Source of the DNA: Edaphobacter dinghuensis
Lineage (GTDB): Bacteria; Acidobacteriota; Terriglobia; Terriglobales; Acidobacteriaceae
Assembly (NCBI RefSeq): GCF_014640335.1
Contig: NZ_BMGT01000003.1
Span: 417,149 to 481,148, forward strand
DNA length: 64,000 bases
Direction of reading: 5' to 3'
Shown: positions 57,783 to 64,000 of the stretch, piece by piece
Layout: the number at the start of each line of letters is the position of its first letter
Numbering within the stretch: position 1 is the stretch's first letter
The notes under the pieces: generated by a model
The model's input: only the letters and a program-made list of their open reading frames with translations
Told to the model about the DNA's origin: nothing
The model's database searches: none
Position numbers and translations under genes: made by a program

Positions 57783-59008
57783 ACCAGAAGCAGGAAAACC
57801 TCATTACCGTAGTAGACGCGGGCAGCACCAAGAGCTGCGTGCTGGTGGCAGAGCTGCTGGATGGCGTGCTGCGATATCGTGGACATGGCATTGAGCCCTC
57901 GCGCGGAATGCGCAAAGGCCTGATCGCGGAGTTGGGGCCTGCGGCCGAGGCGATCAATCGTGCGGCACTGACGGCGGAGCGTACGGCAAAGGCGGTGATC
58001 GAGACCGCCGTTGTGGGAATCGGTGGAACGCATGTTCGCGGGGTGAACTCGCGGGGCGGCATCAGTATGGGCAGCCGTATGCGCGAGATTACACGGGAAG
58101 AGGTGCGGGCTGCGGTCGACCGGGCGCGCAGTGTAGCGCTGCCTCCGGACCGCGAGGTGCTACACCTGCTGCCGCAGGAGTTCATCTTGGACGACCAGGC
58201 GGGCATTCACGACCCGATAGGAATGGTGGGCAATAAGCTTGAGGTGAACCTGCATCTCTCGACCTGCTCGGGCGGAGTGGCGCAAAGCGTGATTACCTGT
58301 GCAAACCGGGCCGGGCTCGAGGTGCTGGACACGGTGTACGAGGGGATCGCGGCGGCGGAGTCAGTGTTGAGCGCTGATGAGCGTGAGCTTGGTGTCTGCA
58401 TTGCCGATATCGGGTCGAGCACAACGGAGTTGGCGGTCTACTTCGAGGGATCGATTGCGCATACGGCGGTGCTGCCGATTGGCGGCGACCACTTTACCAA
58501 TGATCTTGCCGTGGGTCTGCATGTGACCGTGGAAGAGGCTGAGGAGTTGAAGAAGGTCTACGGGCACTGCGTGGTGACGGCGGTGCCGCAGCTCAATGAG
58601 ATTGAGGTTGGTGGGAATCTCGCGTATTCAGGTGGGCAACCGGCACGGTTGGTAAGGCAGAGGTTTCTGGCGGAGATTCTGGAGCCTCGTGCGCGGGAGC
58701 TGTTCACCATGCTGCGGGACAATCTGCGCAATGGCGGTGTGTTGGAAGCGCTGGGTGCAGGATGCGTGCTGACTGGCGGTGGTGCGAACCTGATTGGTCT
58801 GCTGGACAATGCGGAGAGCCTGCTGCGGGTTCCGGCGCGGACCGGATTTCCGGTGCCGTTGTCGCGCATGCCGGAGGATCTGGCGAAGCCGGAGTTTGCG
58901 GCGGTGATCGGGATGCTGCTCTATACGCACAGGACGCAGGTGCGGAAGGCCAGCGAGGAGCAGGGGCTAAGGTCGAAGTTGAAGGCGATCTTTGCGGGAA
59001 GCTTCTAG
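57779..59008 (+). CDS. ftsA: Cell division protein FtsA
   Basis: A 409-residue actin-fold ATPase that ties FtsZ to the membrane. The phosphate-1 loop is ITVVDAGSTKSCVLVAEL, the SHS2 1C domain contains HVRGVNSRGGISMGSRMREITREEV, phosphate-2 is ADIGSSTTELAVYF, and the adenosine motif is GCVLTGGGANLIGL. The last residues, GLRSKLKAIFAGSF, form the amphipathic membrane-targeting helix. GTG start overlaps the ftsQ stop codon as GTGA. A palindrome, AGCTTCTAGAAGCT (59000-59013), spans the stop codon, and a 9-bp hairpin follows at 59021-59041 before ftsZ. Confidence 0.96.
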   Translation: MNQKQENLITVVDAGSTKSCVLVAELLDGVLRYRGHGIEPSRGMRKGLIAELGPAAEAINRAALTAERTAKAVIETAVVGIGGTHVRGVNSRGGISMGSRMREITREEVRAAVDRARSVALPPDREVLHLLPQEFILDDQAGIHDPIGMVGNKLEVNLHLSTCSGGVAQSVITCANRAGLEVLDTVYEGIAAAESVLSADERELGVCIADIGSSTTELAVYFEGSIAHTAVLPIGGDHFTNDLAVGLHVTVEEAEELKKVYGHCVVTAVPQLNEIEVGGNLAYSGGQPARLVRQRFLAEILEPRARELFTMLRDNLRNGGVLEALGAGCVLTGGGANLIGLLDNAESLLRVPARTGFPVPLSRMPEDLAKPEFAAVIGMLLYTHRTQVRKASEEQGLRSKLKAIFAGSF

Positions 59009-59020
59009 AAGCTGCTGTTT

Positions 59021-59041
59021 GCCGCCGCGATTCGCGGTGGC
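59021..59041. terminator. Hairpin between ftsA and ftsZ
   Basis: Stem GCCGCCGCG with CGCGGTGGC (one G-U pair), 3-nt loop, 12 bp after the ftsA stop and with no U-run. Together with the 286-bp gap it suggests that ftsZ is at least partly expressed from its own promoter, or that the junction is an RNA processing site. Confidence 0.35.
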
Positions 59042-59294
59042 TGGGTGCGCCCATCTTTCAGGATAGGTGTTCCTCTTCGTCATGGGACGCTCTCGGCGAG
59101 GCAGGTCGGTAACCCGTCAGGCCGCTCGTTCGTAACGCTATGGGGTGGCGTTGCACACTTATTCGAGCCTGTTCTCCAGCCGTCAAGCGGTTTTGTGAAC
59201 CTTGTTTGGTTCAGCGGTGGAAAACGTGGTGATGGCGCTGATTTGAGGATGTAAAAATTGAAGAGCGAAAAGTCTTTGAGGAGCTACTGCCACT

Positions 59295-60758
59295 ATGCCA
59301 AATCTGCCTGACGACGATATCCGTATTCACTATCACGATGAGATTCCCTGTGGGGCGAAGATCAAGGTGATTGGCGTGGGCGGCGGCGGCAATAACGCCG
59401 TCAATCGCATGATTGCGGCCAACGTCGAGGGCGTTGAATTTATTGCGGCGAATACCGATGTGCAGGCGTTGCAGTCCTCGAATGCTGCGGTAAAGCTGCA
59501 GCTTGGCGTAAAGCTGACGAGCGGCCTGGGTGCGGGGTCGAATCCGGACGTAGGGCGGCGAGCTGCTCTTGAAGATTCGGACAAGATTATTGAGGCGCTT
59601 GAGGGCGCAGACATGGTGTTTGTTACCGCTGGTCTGGGCGGCGGAACGGGGACGGGTGCGGCTCCGGTGATCGCATCGTTGGCCAGCGAGATGGGTGCGC
59701 TGACGGTTGCCGTGGTGACGCGGCCGTTTGCGTTTGAAGGTAAGCGCCGCATGATGCAGGCTGAGCGCGGGATGCAGGAGCTGCTGGAGTCAGTCGATAC
59801 GCTGATCGTGATTCCGAACGAAAAGCTGCTGGCCGTTGCTAAGGACGCCGGGTTCTTTGAGAGCTTCCGCATTGCTGACGATGTGCTGCGCCAGGGCGTG
59901 CAGGGCATCTCCGACATCATTACAATTCCGGGTGTCATCAACCGCGACTTTGCCGACGTGAAGACGACGATGGCCGGCATGGGCTATGCGGTGATGGGAA
60001 CGGCGCAGCGCACGGGGCAGAACCGGGCCGCGGAGGCTGCGATGGCCGCGATGGCTTCGCCGCTGCTGGAGGCTGGCGCGATCGACGGCGCAAGAGGAAT
60101 TCTGATCAACATCACCGGATCGAGCAGCTTGAAGCTGAGCGAGGTAAACGAGGCTTCGGGGATCATTCAAAGCGCGGCACACGAGGACGCCAATATCATC
60201 TTCGGCGCGGTGCAGGACGAGACCATGGGCGATGAGGTGAAGATTACTGTGATCGCCACCGGCTTCAAGCAGCAGGAGATGCCGCAGCGGCGCGAGCGGA
60301 TGCTGGCTGAGGCAACGCTGCCGACGATGCGGTATGACGTACCGATTCAGCCACGGGTGTCCTCGTCGCGGTCTGCCGCTTCGCGCTTTGCCAGCGAGAC
60401 TGAGTTCGATGCCGCACCGGCGATCAAGCCGGAAGAATCTTCACCTGAGTCTTTTGCGGGGGCGGACCGGCCAGTGTCCAGAGCGGAGGCCGCTCCTGAG
60501 CTGATTCCTGTGCCGGCTTCGGTCTTTGACGACGATTTTTTTCAGAGCCCGGGACACAATGAAGAGGCCGATCTGGAGGGGACTTCACGGGAAGCGGGTC
60601 ACTTTTCGGTGCCTGCACGCGTCCAACAGCAAGAGAATGTTCGAGTTGTCATGACAGAACCGGGCGAGGCCGTGGTTCGTGGAACTTCTTTCGATGCGGC
60701 TGGGGCATCTGAATCCGACGAATTGGACATTCCCGCGTTTCTGCGTCGGGGTAACTGA
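59295..60758 (+). CDS. ftsZ: Cell division protein FtsZ
   Basis: A 487-residue tubulin-fold GTPase forming the division ring. The N-terminal domain has [17 protein letters not shown], the tubulin signature [19 protein letters not shown] near residue 112, [20 protein letters not shown], and the T7-loop catalytic aspartate in that segment. A long variable linker (about 345-470) follows, and the conserved C-terminal peptide is [12 protein letters not shown], which binds FtsA. The protein is about 100 residues longer than E. coli FtsZ because of the linker. AGGAG lies 11 nt before the ATG. Confidence 0.98.
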   Translation: MPNLPDDDIRIHYHDEIPCGAKIKVIGVGGGGNNAVNRMIAANVEGVEFIAANTDVQALQSSNAAVKLQLGVKLTSGLGAGSNPDVGRRAALEDSDKIIEALEGADMVFVTAGLGGGTGTGAAPVIASLASEMGALTVAVVTRPFAFEGKRRMMQAERGMQELLESVDTLIVIPNEKLLAVAKDAGFFESFRIADDVLRQGVQGISDIITIPGVINRDFADVKTTMAGMGYAVMGTAQRTGQNRAAEAAMAAMASPLLEAGAIDGARGILINITGSSSLKLSEVNEASGIIQSAAHEDANIIFGAVQDETMGDEVKITVIATGFKQQEMPQRRERMLAEATLPTMRYDVPIQPRVSSSRSAASRFASETEFDAAPAIKPEESSPESFAGADRPVSRAEAAPELIPVPASVFDDDFFQSPGHNEEADLEGTSREAGHFSVPARVQQQENVRVVMTEPGEAVVRGTSFDAAGASESDELDIPAFLRRGN

Positions 60759-60881
60759 CCCTATCTGGTGATGCCGATGCGGATGAGATTGTCTTAAGGT
60801 ATTAGTGAACAGGAATGGCAGATTGATTGCTGGTATTTATTGCTGCCGATATTGGTTGTTGTTGAAGAAAACGGGTCCTTT

Positions 60882-62156
60882 ATGTCGAGATATCTAAAGT
60901 CAGTCTTCGCCATTCTTTTGTGCTTCGGTCTCTGCGTCGGAGCCTATGCGGAACCGACGACCCGGCTCGCAAAGCGTCATAGCGCCGGCACGACTCATAC
61001 TTCGACGAAGACCACGCATGCAAGATCGGTGCACGCCCGGCGTAGCCGCGCTGCTGTCAAAACGCGCGCGCATGGACAAGCGGTGTCGACCAAAGTTGCG
61101 GTGCACGGTCGCAGACGCAACGGTCGCGCTGTTCTGGCGGTGCGACGGACGAGGCGGCACTCCCGGTATGTCGAACGCTTTACGGCAAGTTCGTACGCGG
61201 ACAATCTGACGCTGGGCGACGTGACCGCGGGCGAAGACCCTGTGGTTCGCGCGGCAGCGATTGAAGCGCTGGGCAATATGAATGGAACGGCTGTGGCCAT
61301 CAATCCGGACAATGGCCGGATTCTTGCGATGGTGAACCAGAAGCTTGCCCTGTCGCGGGGAGCCGAGCCGTGCTCGACCATCAAGCTCTCGGTGGCGCTG
61401 GCCGCTCTTGAGGAAGGAATCATCACCAAGGACACCCCGGTGAACCTTGGGCATGGATACAAGGTCAACCTGACTTATGCTTTGGCGAAGTCGATCAATC
61501 CTTACTTTGAAGTGTTGGGGCGCACGCTCGGTTTCGAGCGGGTGAAGCACTATGCCAACCAGTTTGGCCTGGGCGAGTTGGCTGGATACCACATTCAAGG
61601 TGAGCAATTGGGTGTCTATCCGGACGAGCCGCTGCCGGAGAAGTTGGGTGGTGTAGGTCGGATGTGCTCGTTCGGCGAGAGCATCTCGATGACACCGTTA
61701 CAGCTTGGAGCGATTGTTTCCGCGATTGCAAATGGCGGGACACTTTATTATCTGCAACATCCCGAGACTCCGCAGGAGGTTGCGGACTTTACCCCGCGAG
61801 TGAAGCGGACCTTGAACATCGCACCGATTATTCCGGAGATCATTCCGGGAATGGCTGGTGCAGTTGGCAGTCCTTATGGAACCGCGCGGTCGTTGCGGAC
61901 AAGCTTCAACGAGTTTCCTGTGATGGGAAAGACGGGAACCTGCTCGAATGATGGAACGAGATTTGGATGGTTTGCTTCATACGCAAATACGCCGAATGGA
62001 CGGATCGTCACGGTTTTCTTCCTGGAAGGCGGACGGCCAACCTTTGGACCGAAGGCGGCGGAGCTGACGGGGCAGTTCTATCGGGCGCTCTGGGACAACA
62101 GTTACTTCTCGCCGAAGACACCGACGGTTGAGACGGGGAGTCTGGGCGGGAATTAG
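60882..62156 (+). CDS. Penicillin-binding transpeptidase with basic linker
   Basis: A 424-residue exported protein. The signal peptide is about residues 1-23 (YLKSVFAILLCFGLCVGAYA). Residues 25-100 are extremely rich in Arg, His, Thr and Ala. The transpeptidase domain begins near 140 with all three motifs: Ser165-Thr-Ile-Lys168 in EPCSTIKLSVAL, Ser204-Ile-Asn206 in LAKSINPYFEVLG, and Lys350-Thr-Gly352 in PVMGKTGTCSND. There is no glycosyltransferase or class B dimerisation domain, so it is neither FtsI nor a standard class A enzyme. It lies 123 bp after ftsZ, suggesting a role in septal wall synthesis, which is inference. Confidence 0.85.
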   Translation: MSRYLKSVFAILLCFGLCVGAYAEPTTRLAKRHSAGTTHTSTKTTHARSVHARRSRAAVKTRAHGQAVSTKVAVHGRRRNGRAVLAVRRTRRHSRYVERFTASSYADNLTLGDVTAGEDPVVRAAAIEALGNMNGTAVAINPDNGRILAMVNQKLALSRGAEPCSTIKLSVALAALEEGIITKDTPVNLGHGYKVNLTYALAKSINPYFEVLGRTLGFERVKHYANQFGLGELAGYHIQGEQLGVYPDEPLPEKLGGVGRMCSFGESISMTPLQLGAIVSAIANGGTLYYLQHPETPQEVADFTPRVKRTLNIAPIIPEIIPGMAGAVGSPYGTARSLRTSFNEFPVMGKTGTCSNDGTRFGWFASYANTPNGRIVTVFFLEGGRPTFGPKAAELTGQFYRALWDNSYFSPKTPTVETGSLGGN

Positions 62157-62196
62157 TGCGGTAGCGCCGGGTGGGCGAACAGCGTAGAACAGATAG

Positions 62197-63804
62197 ATGA
62201 AGATTCTGACAGCGGCTGAGATGGGCGCGGCGGATCGTCGTACCGTGGAGGAGTTTGAAACTCCGCTTGGTGCCTTGATGGAAGCGGCTGGCAGCGCGGT
62301 GGCTGCTTTTTGCCTTCGACAGTATCCCGCAGCTTCGCGCGTTACCGTGCTGTGCGGAAAGGGCAACAATGGCGGCGATGGATTCGTTGCGGCGCGAGTG
62401 CTGGCGGCAGCGGGGAAGACGGTGCGGGTTCTTCTGCTCGGGCGTGTGGACGAGCTAAAGGGGGAGGCGGCTGCGGCGTTGGCGCGGCTGCAATCGGAGA
62501 CTGCCGAGGTTTCTATTCTTGAAGTAGTAGATGAGGTCATGCTTCGTAATGCACACGGTGAAGAAGGGTTATTCGTCGATGCGATTGTGGGGACGGGTTT
62601 CAAGCCGCCGCTGCGAGGGCTTGCGCTGGCTGCACGAGATCTATTGAAGGAACTGAATGTGCCGGTGGTAGCAGTGGATCTGCCTTCGGGGTGGGATGCG
62701 GATTCGATGGAGCAAACAGTGGAAGGGGCGTTTCGGGCGGATGCTGTGGTGACATTTACGGCTCCGAAGCTGGCTCATGTATTTGGGCATCTGACGGCGG
62801 AGACGTTTGGCCCGGTGGTTGTAGCGGACATTGGATCGCCGGATGCCGCCGTGAGATCAGAGACTGGATTCACCTGGGCAGGAGCCGCGAAGACTCTTAC
62901 AGAGAAGCCTCGACCAATGAACTCGAACAAGGGAAAGTTTGGGCATGTGCTTGTAGTGGGGGGCGCGTGGGGGAAGGCTGGCGCTCCGTCGATGGCTTCG
63001 CTTGCGGCCTTGCGTACCGGAGCAGGTCTCGTGACTGCGGGAGTGCCGGAGAGCACCGTTGGGATCGTGGCGGCGGTTGCCCCGGAGTTGATGATTACCT
63101 CTTTAGCTGAGAGTCAGGGATTGCTCCGGAATCTTGAAGGTGGTCGGCTGGAAAAGCTGATGAAAGGGATTACCGTTCTGGCAGTGGGACCGGGGCTGGG
63201 GACGGATGGAGATGCCTCTGAGTTTGCACGTGAGCTTGTGGCGAAGACTCAGGTACCGGTGGTGATCGATGCCGATGGGTTGAATGCGTTTGTGGGCAAG
63301 ACAGAATTATTGAAGGCCGAGTGGCGGACGCTGGTGTTGACGCCGCATCCAGGAGAGATGGCGCGGCTGGCGGGGATGACGGTGAAAGAGGTTGAAGCGG
63401 ACCGTGTAGGGTTGGCGCGGCGGTTTGCAACGGAGCATGGATTGACTCTGGTGCTGAAGGGATGGCGGACGCTGGTGGCGCATCCCGATGGCAGCGTGGC
63501 GGTGAATACGACGGGGAATCCGTCGATGGCGAAGGGCGGCAGCGGAGATATTTTGACGGGGATTGTGGCGGCGATGCTGGCGCAGTTTCCCAATGACGTG
63601 GCGAGAGCAGTAGAGACAGCTGTTTACCTGCATGGCTTGGCAGGAGATTTTGCTGCCCATGCGATGGATGAGCATACTGTTCTTGCTACCGATACGGTGA
63701 AGCATCTCTCTGATGCGTTTCGTTACCGGGTGAAGGATGCAGATGGGTTGACGTGGATCTGCGGGCTGCACGGCCAGAATTTTAAAGAGCATAGGGCGGC
63801 ATAA
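62197..63804 (+). CDS. nnrD: Bifunctional NAD(P)H-hydrate epimerase/dehydratase
   Basis: A 535-residue repair enzyme for damaged NAD(P)H. The N-terminal YjeF_N epimerase domain (1-215) has MKILTAAEMGAADRRTVEE and VTVLCGKGNNGGDGFVAARVL. The C-terminal ribokinase-like ADP/ATP-dependent dehydratase domain (225-520) has KGKFGHVLVVGG, VIDADGLNAF, LTPHPGEMARL, and the catalytic NPSMAKGGSGDILTGIVAAML. Bacterial fusions of both activities are the norm. The stop codon overlaps the tsaE start by one base (TAATG), giving the nnrD-tsaE order seen in many genomes. Confidence 0.96.
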   Translation: MKILTAAEMGAADRRTVEEFETPLGALMEAAGSAVAAFCLRQYPAASRVTVLCGKGNNGGDGFVAARVLAAAGKTVRVLLLGRVDELKGEAAAALARLQSETAEVSILEVVDEVMLRNAHGEEGLFVDAIVGTGFKPPLRGLALAARDLLKELNVPVVAVDLPSGWDADSMEQTVEGAFRADAVVTFTAPKLAHVFGHLTAETFGPVVVADIGSPDAAVRSETGFTWAGAAKTLTEKPRPMNSNKGKFGHVLVVGGAWGKAGAPSMASLAALRTGAGLVTAGVPESTVGIVAAVAPELMITSLAESQGLLRNLEGGRLEKLMKGITVLAVGPGLGTDGDASEFARELVAKTQVPVVIDADGLNAFVGKTELLKAEWRTLVLTPHPGEMARLAGMTVKEVEADRVGLARRFATEHGLTLVLKGWRTLVAHPDGSVAVNTTGNPSMAKGGSGDILTGIVAAMLAQFPNDVARAVETAVYLHGLAGDFAAHAMDEHTVLATDTVKHLSDAFRYRVKDADGLTWICGLHGQNFKEHRAA

Positions 63805-64000
63805 TGAGCATGATGAAAGAGAAGTTGCGGGAGAAGCGCTTCAGGACAAGATCAGTTGCTGGAACGCTGGCATTGGGAGAGACGCTGGCGGAGATGCTTC
63901 GACCTCCCAAGCTGGTGATATTGCGAGGTGAGGTTGGCGCGGGTAAGACGACGCTGGTGAAGGGCATTGCGCGGGCGCTGGGTGCGGCGTATGAGGAGGA
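63804..64000 (+). CDS. tsaE: tRNA threonylcarbamoyladenosine ATPase TsaE, 5' part
   Basis: 65 complete codons before the window edge. The P-loop is LVILRGEVGAGKTTLVKGIARALGA near residue 45, the classic TsaE Walker A (GxxGAGKTT) followed by an alpha helix. The protein partners TsaB and TsaD in making t6A37 of tRNA. Start ATG overlaps the nnrD stop (TAATG). The N-terminal basic stretch (MKEKLREKRFRTRS) is slightly longer than in E. coli. An ATG two codons on is an alternative start. Confidence 0.88.
   Translation, partial: MSMMKEKLREKRFRTRSVAGTLALGETLAEMLRPPKLVILRGEVGAGKTTLVKGIARALGAAYEE

Noticed and set aside
1..64000. CRISPR arrays, insertion sequences, phage genes, attachment sites or defence islands
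   Set aside because: No regularly spaced direct repeats, transposase or integrase motifs, or phage genes are visible. The single tRNA gene has no duplicated 3' end or integrase nearby.

Overview
The window is a stretch of chromosomal, mostly core-genome DNA from a GC-rich Gram-negative bacterium. The best fit is an Acidobacteriota member of class Terriglobia (Granulicella/Edaphobacter/Terriglobus-like). The reasons are a large Oar-like TonB receptor with an N-terminal carboxypeptidase-regulatory domain, a BlaI/M56 pair, a DUF3467 protein next to a GT39 enzyme, and a dispersed hairpin repeat whose reverse reading resembles one I recall from Terriglobia genomes. That placement is inference, since no rRNA gene is present. 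I see no prophage, insertion sequence, CRISPR array or rRNA operon. One tRNA gene, tRNA-Leu(UAG), is present.

Layout. 0-7.7 kb: 5' end of an aroB-like gene, nadB, an outer-membrane barrel protein, then a leftward operon DUF3467 - GT39 glycosyltransferase - TolB-like/TPR protein - NfeD protease, and the tRNA. 7.7-12.5 kb: a coupled membrane protein/methyltransferase pair, a GH57 glucan branching enzyme and a BON lipoprotein. 12.9-16 kb: a YtxH-type protein, a membrane-anchored protein, mnmA and an ICL/PEP-mutase family enzyme. 16.3-20 kb: a small c-type cytochrome divergent from a secreted barrel-like protein and two multi-pass membrane proteins, then a CPA2 antiporter. 20-30.5 kb: alpha/beta hydrolase, M61 peptidase, glutathione peroxidase, APC permease, cysteine desulfurase, citrate synthase, a ThiO-like oxidase and a coiled-coil membrane protein. 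30.5-35 kb: a 22-codon lysine/alanine microprotein gene, a thiolase, sdaA, a YjbR-type protein and a HEAT-repeat protein. 35-41 kb: comM/yifB, rpoZ, rho, and ribD-ribE. 41-46.3 kb: an 1129-residue TonB-dependent receptor-like protein, then a BlaI-type repressor and an M56 sensor peptidase fused to a TonB C-terminal domain. 46.5-50.5 kb: a TetR - HlyD - ABC ATPase - ABC permease operon in which all three junctions overlap by 4 bp. 50.7-55 kb: ftsY, an EF-P family gene of the EfpL/YeiP type, and a secreted GH3 beta-glucosidase. 55-64 kb: a division and wall cluster murC - ftsQ - ftsA - ftsZ, a penicillin-binding transpeptidase, the NAD(P)HX repair enzyme nnrD, and the 5' end of tsaE.

The most notable unexplained signal is a dispersed element present seven times. 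It has a conserved outer stem with a variable inner loop, and in six of seven copies it begins 15-30 bp after the stop codon of a leftward gene, always in the orientation where a U-rich tract follows the stem. It behaves like a portable transcription terminator or 3'-UTR element. Other points of interest are the lysine-rich microprotein with its own promoter and terminator, the EfpL-type loop in the only EF-P family gene visible here, paired palindromes around the BlaI promoter, a palindrome in front of the thiolase gene, and a compact transpeptidase with a very basic linker next to ftsZ.
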